Origin: Thermoplasmata archaeon
Lineage (GTDB): Archaea > Thermoplasmatota > Thermoplasmata > Thermoplasmatales > Thermoplasmataceae
Direction of reading: 5' to 3'
Assembly (NCBI GenBank): GCA_021806235.1
Contig: JAJZXU010000010.1
Location: forward strand, 1-64,000
DNA: 64,000 nt
Shown: positions 37,904 to 47,060 of the stretch, piece by piece
How positions within the stretch are numbered: the stretch's first letter is position 1
Layout of the letters: each line of letters begins with the position of its first letter
Translations under genes and position numbers: made by a program
The notes under the pieces: model-generated
What the model was told of the DNA's origin: nothing
Seen by the model: only the letters and a program-made list of their open reading frames with translations
Databases searched by the model: none

Positions 37904-39085
37904 ATGGAAAAAATAAAAAATATAGATATTTATGAGCTTGGCTCTCCAGAGGAGAAATCATCACCATGGAGTTCAACAATTTTAATACTGAAATTAACAT
38001 CGAGCAACGGTAATATAGGATTTGGGGAAGCACCAACAACATTGATGACACTGCCGGTAAAGGAAAGTTTAAGAGAAGTCTCAAGAATTTTTCAGGATAA
38101 AAACTACTTTAACATTGAAAAAAACTTAAGGGAGTATTATAGAAATGCATTTTATTTATCAAAATCAATAGAAGAAACTGCAGCATTAAGTGCATTTGAA
38201 ATTGCATCATGGGATTTAATAGGAAAGGATCTGGGTGCACCGATATACAATTTAATTGGCGGGCAATTTAATGATAAAATAAAAGCATATTCCAATGGCT
38301 GGTATTCTGATTGTGTTGAACCAGAGGATTTTGTTAATAAAGCAAAGGCACTGGTAAACAAAGGCTATAAAGCCTTTAAATTTGATCCATTTGGGAATAA
38401 TTATGATAAAATCTCAAATGATGGTTTAAGAAAGGCAGTTGATATTGTTGGGTCCATGAGAGATGCTCTTGGAGAGGATGTGGATTTACTGATAGAATGC
38501 CATGGTAGGTTTTCGACAAAGTATGCAATAAGGGTTGGTGAGGCACTGGATGAATTTAACCCAATGTTTATAGAGGAGCCAATACATCCAGAGATGGAAC
38601 TTGGATTGTATGAATTCAAAAAATACGTTAATACTCCCATAGCACTGGGTGAAAGACTGTTAAACAAGGAGGATTTTGCAAGGTACATTTCCAGTGGAAT
38701 GGTGGATATAATCCAGCCGGATATTACAAATTCCAAGGGAATTTTAGAGGCAAAAAAAATTGCGGCAATAGCAGAATCCTTTGGCACTCCGGTAGCCTTC
38801 CATAATGCTTTCGGCCCGGTTCAGAGTGCTGCAACCGTAAATGTCGATTATGCGATACCAAATTTTATAATACAGGAAAGCTTTGAGGAATCCTGGCCAG
38901 AATGGAAGAAAAAATTATTTTCCGGTTATGGTGTAAATAACGGATATTTTGAATTATCAGGCAAACCGGGTCTGGGTATAACTGTAGATGAAAAACTACT
39001 CGAAAAAAGCAGGGTTGAAGGAATGGAGCCACTTGGCAATGAACCCCCATGGGTTGTTTCAGGCACTTATTCCAAACCATCATAG
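37904..39085 (+). CDS. Gluconate/galactonate dehydratase (enolase superfamily)
   Basis: A mandelate-racemase-type enolase-superfamily enzyme: SAFEIASWDLIGKDLGAPIY (about 96-115), KAFKFDPFGNNYD (about 148-160, KxDPF base region), LIECHGRFST (metal ligand, about 190-199), FIEEPIHPE (about 224-232), GERLLNKEDF and PVAFHNAFGPVQSA. The HGRF/HNAF pattern matches archaeal D-gluconate/D-galactonate dehydratases that form 2-keto-3-deoxy sugar acids in the non-phosphorylative Entner-Doudoroff path used in this order. 393 residues. Monocistronic. Confidence 0.85.
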   Translation: MEKIKNIDIYELGSPEEKSSPWSSTILILKLTSSNGNIGFGEAPTTLMTLPVKESLREVSRIFQDKNYFNIEKNLREYYRNAFYLSKSIEETAALSAFEIASWDLIGKDLGAPIYNLIGGQFNDKIKAYSNGWYSDCVEPEDFVNKAKALVNKGYKAFKFDPFGNNYDKISNDGLRKAVDIVGSMRDALGEDVDLLIECHGRFSTKYAIRVGEALDEFNPMFIEEPIHPEMELGLYEFKKYVNTPIALGERLLNKEDFARYISSGMVDIIQPDITNSKGILEAKKIAAIAESFGTPVAFHNAFGPVQSAATVNVDYAIPNFIIQESFEESWPEWKKKLFSGYGVNNGYFELSGKPGLGITVDEKLLEKSRVEGMEPLGNEPPWVVSGTYSKPS

Positions 39086-39168
39086 AGGGACTGTACAGCA
39101 TATTGATAATATCACCATGCTATACATAAAATTTATTTGAAATATATTTAAAATTAATAATTTAAAAA

Positions 39169-39723
39169 TTATTTTTTCAGCTGTATTGAAAGATTAACAA
39201 GGTTCTGTAATAATTCTTTCATAAGTTTTTTTGTCATTTCATCCGTTAATTTACCATTTCCATCAAATTTTTGCTGTGCAAATGTAACAAAAACTTCAGG
39301 TTTATTAACAGTAACCATATTTAAAAATGTAAAAACCTGCCTTAAATGGTACTGCGCCCTTGCACCACCTAGCATACCTATCGAGGCACTGACTATTGCA
39401 ACAGGTTTGCCCTCAAATGCACTATCGGTATAAGGTCTTGATGCTAAATCTATCGCATTTTTTAAAAATCCAGGTATTGAATAGTTATATTCCGGTGTTG
39501 ATATCAAAATCCCATCAGACTCTTTAATTCTGTTTTTAAAGTTTTTCACATTTTCCGGGTAATTATTTTCAAAATCCTGGTTAAACATGGGAAAATTATC
39601 GATACTTAATATTTCCAGTTCTGCATTTCCCGGCATCAGATCCCTGGCCTCATTTAAAAGATATTTATTATATGACTCTTTTCTCAAACTACCGCCGAAA
39701 CCCACTATTTTTATATTTTCCAT
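39169..39723 (-). CDS. NADPH-dependent FMN reductase-family flavoprotein
   Basis: The flavodoxin-like fold begins VGFGGSLRKESYNKYLLNEA (about 7-26, FMN phosphate site) and carries STPEYNYSIPGFLKNAIDL (about 76-94) and the turn ASIGMLGGARAQYHLRQVF. Relatives reduce quinones, azo dyes or chromate with NAD(P)H, and the physiological substrate is unknown. 184 residues. It stands alone between convergent and divergent neighbours. Confidence 0.85.
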   Translation of the reverse strand: MENIKIVGFGGSLRKESYNKYLLNEARDLMPGNAELEILSIDNFPMFNQDFENNYPENVKNFKNRIKESDGILISTPEYNYSIPGFLKNAIDLASRPYTDSAFEGKPVAIVSASIGMLGGARAQYHLRQVFTFLNMVTVNKPEVFVTFAQQKFDGNGKLTDEMTKKLMKELLQNLVNLSIQLKK

Positions 39724-39795
39724 AAAATGCGATTAATTTTCTGTTAATAAGTTTTAGCTATACAGGAATATAGTTTAATGTAAATGACTTTAAAC

Positions 39796-41370
39796 TTATT
39801 TTATAAACCTAAACAGCCTGTCGTTGCCTGATGTGTGGTCATTGTATGGTAGGTGCTTCATAAGGTATTTTAATACGCCAAATTTATCAGGTATAATATC
39901 CAGAATATACTTCATTTCATCCGTGCTTATTAGTCTAAAAGCTTTTATTTCCCCAATATATAGAAGTAATCCAGCAATTATAAAGATAAAAACATAAAAT
40001 ATGCTGTATGCAAAATGCTGCTGCAATTCAAATACGGTAAAGAACATAATAAGTGATGCTGCCCATATCCTCACTATCCTGCCAACGTCATAATTTGAAA
40101 CCTTGAATTTCCTTGCATAATAATAGACAATCAAAAAGCTTATGGCGTTCATCGATGAGTATGATATAGCTGCACCAAGCAGGTAAAATCTCGGTATTAA
40201 AAGAATAGAAAGCCCTATATTAGATATCATCGACATCCCGGCGGACATAATAAATATCCTAGTTTTTCTCACGCTGGATATTCCAGCTGAAAGCACAACA
40301 GAACCTGCAAAAATTGACGTGGAAAACATGATTATCATCAACGGTATGTAACCATTTAGATATTCTGGACCTGCAAATACATATAAAATGGATCTGGAAA
40401 GTGCCGCTATTCCCAGGGCCGCTGGAACATATAGCATATATCCAATATTTAACAGCATTCTTATACTTTTATTAAATGCATCAATATTGTTTAATGAAAA
40501 AAATGAAGACAGTTTGGGTATTAATAAATTTGATATTGGCATTATCATTATGGTGGCGGCAGATGCAACTACAAGGGCAAAGTTGTATATTCCAAGATAT
40601 GAAAGGTTTATGAAATAGGATACAACAATCCTGTCAATATACGTAGCACTGGTATTCATTATTGATGCAAAAAACAACGGAACAGAATAAAATATTACGT
40701 TTTTGTAAGGTTCCCTTATATTTTTTACATAACTATTTTTGTCCAGTTTGAAATAGTATTTATAAACAAGCGATATAAAAAATATGGCATAGATCCCCTC
40801 AATTATTGCTATGCCATAAAGCAGGTATATAGTATTATTTAACATAACTAAAAGCCCGAGCGGGAAGAAATATAAAAACACATAAAAAAATGTATATATT
40901 ATAGAATATTTTTTGTACTGGTTTAATCCGAGAAGCATCGATGCAAAGACATTTATTATTACATTCATTGATATTGCAATACCTATTATTCTTACAGAAA
41001 GTATGTATCCAGTGCTGTGGAAAAACAATATTGATACATAATAGGAAGAAAAATAAACCGATATATATGCAAGCCCCGCCAGCAGTATTGCCAGGAATGT
41101 CGTTCTGATTATTAATTTTTTAATGATTTCATTATTATTCCTTGCCAAATGGTATGATAAATAGTGCTGGAGGCCATTCCCAAGCCCAAAAATAAATATA
41201 GTTGTTAAAATATTCATTATTGCATATAATAATGATATTGAGCCAACAACGCTTACTGAAAGCATACGTGCAAGTGCAAAATAAAATATAGCAGATGAGA
41301 TAAACATGCTGGATACAGCCGAATACTGAAATATAACTCCTATGCTAAATGACTCTGTAAGGTCTGACAA
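39796..41370 (-). CDS. Polysaccharide/oligosaccharide flippase (MOP/MATE-like)
   Basis: A 524-residue polytopic protein with about 14 hydrophobic helices in the arrangement of Wzx/RfbX flippases. The N-terminal SSAIFYFALARMLSVSVVGS (about 21-40) resembles the first helices of that family, and KRLxP-like loops are replaced by ISNLLIPKLSSFFSLNN (about 277-293). Such proteins move lipid-linked sugars across the membrane for surface glycan or N-glycan synthesis, relevant to a wall-less acidophile with glycocalyx. No glycosyltransferase is adjacent. Confidence 0.8.
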   Translation of the reverse strand: MSDLTESFSIGVIFQYSAVSSMFISSAIFYFALARMLSVSVVGSISLLYAIMNILTTIFIFGLGNGLQHYLSYHLARNNNEIIKKLIIRTTFLAILLAGLAYISVYFSSYYVSILFFHSTGYILSVRIIGIAISMNVIINVFASMLLGLNQYKKYSIIYTFFYVFLYFFPLGLLVMLNNTIYLLYGIAIIEGIYAIFFISLVYKYYFKLDKNSYVKNIREPYKNVIFYSVPLFFASIMNTSATYIDRIVVSYFINLSYLGIYNFALVVASAATIMIMPISNLLIPKLSSFFSLNNIDAFNKSIRMLLNIGYMLYVPAALGIAALSRSILYVFAGPEYLNGYIPLMIIMFSTSIFAGSVVLSAGISSVRKTRIFIMSAGMSMISNIGLSILLIPRFYLLGAAISYSSMNAISFLIVYYYARKFKVSNYDVGRIVRIWAASLIMFFTVFELQQHFAYSIFYVFIFIIAGLLLYIGEIKAFRLISTDEMKYILDIIPDKFGVLKYLMKHLPYNDHTSGNDRLFRFIK

Positions 41371-41419
41371 TGAATACTCAATAAAAACTTTGTTTAAAAA
41401 CTTATCTATTAAAAACTAA

Positions 41420-41800
41420 TTAGAAAATTACATCTACGCCAGAAAGTGTAATGCCATACGCTTATAGTTAAACATACCTTTTCTGTAATGCACCTTAAAT
41501 CATGAAAAACTCCAGTGAATAATATTAACGCTCCAGTTTCTCTTAAAAGTTTCATTGTCCCTGAACATTCACCTATTGTTTTCAAAACCCTCCAAAAGAT
41601 ACTTTTCGATTCTCCAGGCATAGTAAATATGGGAGTATAAACTGCGGCCGGGATTTGGCAGAGAGGATAATCTCCTATATTTCATTACTGGAATGTATGG
41701 AGCCACCACTGATGGGATGAACTGGTAATTTTCCATACCAAACTTACACCTGTTAGCCACATATACCACCGGCGTGCACGGTTAATGATTGCCATGGTAC
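41420..41800 (-). pseudogene. Decayed coding remnant (possible transposase)
   Basis: Minus-strand frames here are open piecewise: one carries KFGMENYQFIPSVVAPYIPV, and a second carries MFRDNETFKRNWSV. Stops and frame changes break any single product. The pattern 'K-x-G-x-x-N-x-x-x-I...P-x-I' is reminiscent of DDE transposase cores, but this is weak. It sits between the flippase and a second decayed locus, consistent with a degradation zone. Confidence 0.3.
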
Positions 41801-41910
41801 CAAAGAAAATATTATCAATAAATAAACATTTAACATATATGGAAAACATTAACTTATTAATTCCATCAAAACACAACAATATTACAGGAAATAAACATGA
41901 AAATAAATTA

Positions 41911-42270
41911 GTATTTAGTATCGGGTATGAAGGGATAAATTTTGATTATTTCCTTGAATTACTTAACAAAAACAAAAGTAAAATTTTTGAAGACAATCTG
42001 GAAAAAACAACATTAAATATATACACATCACCAATTTAGGTGCGCCAAAATGTATAAGAAATGAAATAAAAAACAATAACAATCCGGAAAGTTTTTTTCA
42101 GAATATAAAATACTGTTATCCAGGAATAAAGATTCTTTTGAATATTTAATGGAACTTTCAGGTGAGGAAAAGACTATAATTTTATGTGTTGAAAAGGATT
42201 ATAAATTATGCCACAGGAAGGTTATAGTTGATAAATTAAGAAAACATAATTTTAGTGTGATAAATATATG
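41911..42270 (+). pseudogene. Decayed DUF488-family gene
   Basis: The N-terminal fragment (KLVFSIGYEGINFDYFLELL) matches the start of DUF488 proteins (xxTIGHSxxxxxxFxxLL). After a frameshift/deletion the C-terminal fragment reads MELSGEEKTIILCVEKDYKLCHRKVIVDKL, matching the DUF488 end with the conserved CHR. The central DVR segment is missing. The stop overlaps the next (also broken) gene by ATGA, showing an original two-gene operon. Confidence 0.6.
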
Positions 42271-42527
42271 AAATAAAAAAAGTCCTATTAACAGTAAAAG
42301 CCTATCCAGATAAATGCAAAAAATTGGGATACTGTGTTTGTATTGCAGGCATAACAGAATGTGGTAAATTAATTAGGTTATATCCCACGTTTATTGGATC
42401 TTTATCCGGTATATATGGGAAATGTTTACGGGATAGCACAACGTGGTACTATTTATATACATACCTGAAACGTCCATGTATAATGCTCAGAATCCATAAG
42501 ATAGTTCCTGAACTCAGGTTTAAGTAA
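42267..42527 (+). pseudogene. Decayed dual-OB-type gene partner of DUF488
   Basis: ATG at 42267 is followed at once by a stop (atgaaataa). One extra A in that A-tract would restore MKIKKVLLTVKAYPDKCKKL, and the sequence continues CVCIAGITECGKLIRLYPTF in the downstream frame. This matches the N-terminus of the small proteins that commonly neighbour DUF488 genes, annotated in some genomes as dual OB-containing. It is truncated after about 85 codons. Homology is from memory and unverified. Confidence 0.5.
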
Positions 42528-42563
42528 ACAGCAGAACTTTACATTCGCAAACGTTAAAAAGAG

Positions 42564-42570
42564 TATATAT
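42564..42570 (+). promoter_or_regulatory. TATA box of thiI
   Basis: 'tatatat' is centred about 26 nt before ATG 42593, which argues for that ATG as a leaderless start instead of the upstream TTG 42578. Confidence 0.5.
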
Positions 42571-42592
42571 ACATAGATTGAATTTATATGCA

Positions 42593-44011
42593 ATGTTTAT
42601 AGTCAGGTATTCCGAAATAGGTTTAAAGGGAGATAAAACAAGGAGAAATATGGAACAGATCCTCATTAACAATATAACTTCATGTTCAAAATCACATAAT
42701 ATTGATTTAAAGTACAGTAAAACTGATGGGAGGATATTTTTATACACAGACAATGACGATTTTCTATATGAAATACTGCCGAAAATATTCGGGATAAAAT
42801 CATTCTCATATGCATATGAATACAAATTCGATAATATTGATACTATTGCTGCAATGGCCCGTGAAAAATTTTATGATTCGGTTAAAAACAGGAAATTTGC
42901 TGTGATAGCAACGAGAAAGGGTGTACATAGCTTTACTTCACGTGATGTTGAAGTGAAAATAGGAGATGCATTATATAACAATTCTGCCGGTGTTGACCTT
43001 GACAACCCGGATATAAAAATTTATGCTGAAATCAGGGATAATAAATTATATCTATTTACAGAAAAAATTGCCGGTCCCGGTGGTCTGCCATTAAAATCAG
43101 AGGGAAAAGCAATATCACTGTTTTCCGGCGGTATAGATTCCCCGGTAGCAACATATATGATAATGAAAAGGGGGGTTGCCTGCGACCTGTTATTCTGTTC
43201 CCTGGCACATCCTGCAGATACGGTTTATATGTTAAGGGTTGCAAAGAATCTTCTTGACCAATATTCCAGAGGTTATAATAACAGAATCTTCATACTTGAT
43301 GGTTCAACCCTCATAACTGAAATAATAAAAAATCCAGCCCATAAATTTTCAAATCTTATTTTTAAGGAATTATTATATGAATATGCCCAGAACCTGTGTA
43401 TAGAATACGGTTACAATGGGATAGTAACTGGTGAATCCATTGGTCAGGTTTCATCGCAAACCCCGGAAAATATAGAGGCTATGTCAAGAGATATACACTA
43501 TCCAGTATACAGGCCACTGATCGGTTTTGACAAGGAGGAAACCATAAACTATTCAAAATCCATAAACCTGTATTTTTCTGACTCAATAGGTGAGTTCTGC
43601 TCTCTATTTTCAAAAAATCCCGGTATTAAAGTGGCATATCACGATTTAAAAAAGGAAATGGATAAATTTGATCTGAATAAATATATCCACGAAATCATTG
43701 TTTTAAGGAAGGACAATATGGATTCATATATGAGATCAATAGAAAATAGATATGTTAATGGCATACCCGCCCACTGTAATATAATTGATTTAAGAAACAG
43801 TGATGATTATGATAAATGGCATATAGCTGGTGCAGTAAATCTAAACATTAAGGACCTTGACAGTGTTATTGAACACGGCGACAGGGATAAAAACTATCTT
43901 TTTTACTGTAAAAAAGGTCTGAACAGTGCCTATGCCGTATCGTTAATGCTGGAAAATGGATACAGTGCATTTTATTCAACGGAAAAAAGTTTAAAAAAGG
44001 TTAAAAATTAA
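42593..44011 (+). CDS. thiI: tRNA 4-thiouridine synthase with C-terminal rhodanese domain
   Basis: ThiI adenylates tRNA U8 and inserts sulfur. The N-terminal ferredoxin-like/THUMP region (IVRYSEIGLKGDKTRRNMEQ; RKFAVIATRKGVHSFTSRDV) is followed by the PP-loop SLFSGGIDSPVATYMI (about 175-190). The AANH C-terminus carries VTGESIGQVSSQTPEN (about 281-296). A rhodanese domain (DLRNSDDYDKWHIAGAVNLN) ends with the persulfide cysteine in LFYCKKGLNSAYAV (about 443). Start ATG 42593 is chosen by promoter spacing; 472 aa. Confidence 0.93.
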   Translation: MFIVRYSEIGLKGDKTRRNMEQILINNITSCSKSHNIDLKYSKTDGRIFLYTDNDDFLYEILPKIFGIKSFSYAYEYKFDNIDTIAAMAREKFYDSVKNRKFAVIATRKGVHSFTSRDVEVKIGDALYNNSAGVDLDNPDIKIYAEIRDNKLYLFTEKIAGPGGLPLKSEGKAISLFSGGIDSPVATYMIMKRGVACDLLFCSLAHPADTVYMLRVAKNLLDQYSRGYNNRIFILDGSTLITEIIKNPAHKFSNLIFKELLYEYAQNLCIEYGYNGIVTGESIGQVSSQTPENIEAMSRDIHYPVYRPLIGFDKEETINYSKSINLYFSDSIGEFCSLFSKNPGIKVAYHDLKKEMDKFDLNKYIHEIIVLRKDNMDSYMRSIENRYVNGIPAHCNIIDLRNSDDYDKWHIAGAVNLNIKDLDSVIEHGDRDKNYLFYCKKGLNSAYAVSLMLENGYSAFYSTEKSLKKVKN

Positions 44012-44679
44012 ATGGTATATTTTATATATTTTTTATTTCCCACAGCATCATTATAGTCCATATCCATGCCATTTTCTACTGTGAATTTATACAGTTTTTT
44101 CAATAATGATTTTCTGGTTCTCTCTGCCTGCTTTTTTACTATTACTGTCTGCGTTTTTATATATCCCTCATTTCTTGGAAATGCTATTAATTTTGAAATA
44201 AAATCCGGGTATGCTAGTTGAAATATTTTTACCTGAACCCTGACATATTCCGGTACTGGCTTTAGTGAAAAGCTTTTCATTTCATACATTATTTCATGGA
44301 TATAGTCAACAAAATCCGGCTGTGCATATATGCCCACCTCACCGTTAATTATGATTAATCTTGTTCTATCCCTCAACAAACTGTTTTCGTACAGTTCACT
44401 TTTTTTGAATGCATTGATAAATCTCCAGCCCATGGCATAATAATTCTTTTTATCATTATTATTCAAAACTATACTGTTTTTGGTAAGTTCTGAATTTAGC
44501 ATAAATGCAAAACCTTTCATGGCATTCATGCTTATATTCCTCTTAAACTCAGATCTGTAATTGTAATAATTCATCTGTGTTACGGTTTCATCAAGGCATT
44601 TACCGAGAATCATATTTATAGTATCTGATTTGAATTTAACAAAATTATTAACATATTTATGTGTCGCTATCACTTTCAT
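44008..44679 (-). CDS. Putative PD-(D/E)XK-type nuclease-like protein
   Basis: The 223-residue protein has no family I can name firmly. However, IYAQPDFVDYIHEIMYEMKSF (about 118-138) fits a PD...ExK nuclease core, and VRVQVKIFQLAYP shortly after fits the Gln/Tyr helix of RecB/Cas4-like nucleases. A basic C-terminal region follows (VIVKKQAERTRKSLLKKL). It begins 4 bp after ogg2 in the same direction, with sod upstream, suggesting a role in DNA damage handling. The catalytic assignment is inference. Confidence 0.5.
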   Translation of the reverse strand: MKVIATHKYVNNFVKFKSDTINMILGKCLDETVTQMNYYNYRSEFKRNISMNAMKGFAFMLNSELTKNSIVLNNNDKKNYYAMGWRFINAFKKSELYENSLLRDRTRLIIINGEVGIYAQPDFVDYIHEIMYEMKSFSLKPVPEYVRVQVKIFQLAYPDFISKLIAFPRNEGYIKTQTVIVKKQAERTRKSLLKKLYKFTVENGMDMDYNDAVGNKKYIKYTI

Positions 44680-44683
44680 GTTC

Positions 44684-45316
44684 TCACTTTAATATTTTAT
44701 TTGTTGCTATTTTCCATAGATATAAATCGAATATTCCGGGTTTTAATTTATAGCTTTTTGCTATCCTATTGAATATTTCCTCAGTTTCCAGATAATCACT
44801 TTTAGAATTTAATTTTACATTATCTATGTAATTATAATTCATCATAGTTTCCATTATATGTTTATCCAGTATGGCAAAATCAAATATGCCCGTATTCCTC
44901 AGGAAGTGTGATGCCTCTTTATATCCAATTCCCTTTATATTATTTACCAGATATTCCCTTACATAGTTTTTATCATTGCTGGATAACAGCTCCTTTAAAT
45001 CATTCATTACAAATCTTGCATTTACTATATAATCTGATCTTTTATTATAAAACCTGTACTTTATTTTTTTCAGTTCGTCCTTTAATTTATCCCTGTCATA
45101 TTCAATAAATCCATCCATAATATATTTCTGCGTTTTTATTCCCATTTCAGCTGATGTATTGGCAGTTAATATACAGAAACTTAACTCTATAAATAATGAC
45201 CTGTTATCTGACTTGCCAACGTTCATAAAATCTATAATTCTATCATTTATCTTTTTATTATAATGGAGTTCTATCCACCTTATTTTTTTAGAAAGCTCAT
45301 CATTGATTTCTATCAT
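44684..45316 (-). CDS. ogg: 8-oxoguanine DNA glycosylase/AP lyase (Ogg2 type)
   Basis: This HhH-superfamily glycosylase removes 8-oxoG. The helix-hairpin-helix and catalytic region NIKGIGYKEASHFLRNTGIF (about 130-149), with FAILDKHIMETM following, hold the Lys and Asp of archaeal Ogg2. The N-terminal LSFCILTANTSAEMG and C-terminal FDLYLWKIATNKILK also fit. The track start (45391) runs into sod, and Met26 (45316), 17 bp after the sod stop, gives MIEINDELSKKIRWIELHYN and the normal ~210 residues. Confidence 0.9.
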   Translation of the reverse strand: MIEINDELSKKIRWIELHYNKKINDRIIDFMNVGKSDNRSLFIELSFCILTANTSAEMGIKTQKYIMDGFIEYDRDKLKDELKKIKYRFYNKRSDYIVNARFVMNDLKELLSSNDKNYVREYLVNNIKGIGYKEASHFLRNTGIFDFAILDKHIMETMMNYNYIDNVKLNSKSDYLETEEIFNRIAKSYKLKPGIFDLYLWKIATNKILK

Positions 45317-45332
45317 AAAAATTAAAAAAAAT

Positions 45333-45956
45333 TCACTCTTTCTTGAAAGCTTCGTATGTTCTCTTTGCCCTGTTAAGTCTCTTTTCAACAACTTTCCAGT
45401 TCACGTTCTTCATAAATGCATCCATGTACGGTGCTCTTTTTGCTCCATAATCCGTGTAATATGCATGTTCATATACATCCAGGGGCAATATCATCAGGGC
45501 ATTCCATATCGCACTTGCACTGTGTATATCTGCTCCAACAACTCTTAATTTTCCGTAGTTTAAGTCAAATATTAAATGTGCCCATCCCCTGAATGCTGTT
45601 CCAACAGCCTTGAATAATTTTACAAAGTTATCATAGCTTCCAAAATCCTTATCTATCTGCTCTTTTACTGAAGCAGGGATTTCAACATGTTCTTTGCTCA
45701 ACGATTCAAAGTAATACTCATGTAGCATTGACCCATCATAGTTGAATGCTTCTTCAAGCTTCATCTCTCTTAAATCACTGTAATTCTGATTCGCTTTGCC
45801 CAGATCAACATCGGGTAGTTTTGACCATATTTCATTCAACTTTGTTACATATCCCTTATAATGAACATCAAAATGATAATCTATCTGCTGGTCTGATATA
45901 CCTTCCAATCCTCTTGGCTTTAATTTATCTTTTGCTTCCCATGTCTCTGCTGCCAT
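45333..45956 (-). CDS. sod: Superoxide dismutase (Fe/Mn family)
   Basis: This enzyme dismutates superoxide in the cytosol. Metal ligands fall in IDYHFDVHYKGYV (about 25-37), GSMLHEYYFESL (about 75-86) and LDVYEHAYYTDYG (about 159-171, the Asp and last His). 207 residues, typical. First gene of an apparent sod-ogg-nuclease operon. Confidence 0.95.
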   Translation of the reverse strand: MAAETWEAKDKLKPRGLEGISDQQIDYHFDVHYKGYVTKLNEIWSKLPDVDLGKANQNYSDLREMKLEEAFNYDGSMLHEYYFESLSKEHVEIPASVKEQIDKDFGSYDNFVKLFKAVGTAFRGWAHLIFDLNYGKLRVVGADIHSASAIWNALMILPLDVYEHAYYTDYGAKRAPYMDAFMKNVNWKVVEKRLNRAKRTYEAFKKE

Positions 45957-46463
45957 AATAATCTTTTTGATATTATTTTATCATTTAAAAATTTATTGAC
46001 AGTATTATAGCTTGAAATATAATAAATACCGCATAAATTATTATATATACAATCAGGGAGGTATGCAGTGCCAAATCGCAGTTAAAATTTATACACATTC
46101 ATACTGCAGGTATAATTATCAGCTATGGGGAAAATACCATATTATCTATAAGGTTCACCGGGCATTGCAATAACAGGGGCAGTACACTTAATGTCCACTG
46201 CAGAAAATATAAATGGAGAATTTAATACAATGAGCTTTGAAATGAGGATATTGGAACGGGAGCACCCTTCAATTTTGTCCTGTATAAATCTGAATACCTG
46301 GAAAATATAGAATACAATGGTGCGTATCATACCATGTATGTTTCAGAGCCATATATTTATGTTACATAAAAATAATTTTTATATAATTTACAGGTAAAGA
46401 TAATGAAAAATTATATTTTTATTAAGATGTAAAAAATTAATAATGTTTTTACTATAATGTTAT
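45957..46463. other. Intergenic region between divergent sod and 2-phosphoglycerate kinase genes
   Basis: About 500 bp containing the sod promoter side, a frameshifted coding remnant (46063-46369, listed separately), and AT-rich DNA ahead of the kinase with TATA-like 'ttttatataatt' at about 46376. No intact gene. Confidence 0.5.
46063..46369 (+). pseudogene. Frameshifted ORF of unknown family
   Basis: A GGGAGGT site directly precedes ATG 46063. Three plus-strand frames can be chained into one protein-like sequence: ISYGENTILSIRFTG, then IAITGAVHLMSTAENINGEF, then DIGTGAPFNFVLYKSEYLE ... SEPYIYVT-stop. At least two frameshifts separate them. The product would be a beta-rich, possibly extracytoplasmic protein. 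No homolog is recognised, so the pseudogene status rests on coding-like composition. Confidence 0.35.
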
Positions 46464-47060
46464 ATGATTCCTGTTATAATAATAGGTGGCATACCTGGAG
46501 TTGGAAAAACAAGCACATCTGGTTATCTTGCCAGAGAGTTTAACATAAACATAATATTATCCGGTGATTATTTAAGAGAATTTTTAAGGCCATACAATAC
46601 TAATATTTTAAATAAAAGTGCATATGAGGCATACAAACTTTATGGAGAAAAAAATGAAAAAAATATAATAAAGGGTTATTTAGATCAAACAAAAATAATG
46701 TATAAGGGCATTAATGCCATTCTGAACAGGTCAATAAAAAATGGTGAACCACTTATCCTGGAAACATTGTATTTCATGCCAGAATTTATTGATAAAAATA
46801 TTATAGATAAAATAATTTCAGTATATATTGATATATCGGACATAAATATACATAAAAATAGATTAAAATCAAGAATAAATTATACACATTTTAATTCTCC
46901 GGGTGAGAGGTTAATAGATCAACTGGATGTTTATAAAATTATATCAAATTATTCAATAGAAAATAGCAAAAATAAAAACGTTTTAATTGTTGATAATATA
47001 AATTATGATGAAACAAGGGAGAAAATAAAAAATTATGTTAAAGATAAAATAGAATCATAA
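46464..47060 (+). CDS. 2-Phosphoglycerate kinase-like P-loop kinase
   Basis: The Walker A motif lies at the N-terminus (IIGGIPGVGKTSTSGYLA, about 6-23), followed by ILSGDYLREFLRPYNT (about 32-47) and LILETLYFMPEFID (about 96-109). This follows archaeal 2-phosphoglycerate kinases that make 2,3-bisphosphoglycerate for cyclic diphosphoglycerate. At 198 residues it is shorter than the methanogen enzyme (no extra N-terminal domain), so another small-molecule kinase function is possible. It converges on the PLP enzyme, overlapping its stop by 6 bp. Confidence 0.7.
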   Translation: MIPVIIIGGIPGVGKTSTSGYLAREFNINIILSGDYLREFLRPYNTNILNKSAYEAYKLYGEKNEKNIIKGYLDQTKIMYKGINAILNRSIKNGEPLILETLYFMPEFIDKNIIDKIISVYIDISDINIHKNRLKSRINYTHFNSPGERLIDQLDVYKIISNYSIENSKNKNVLIVDNINYDETREKIKNYVKDKIES

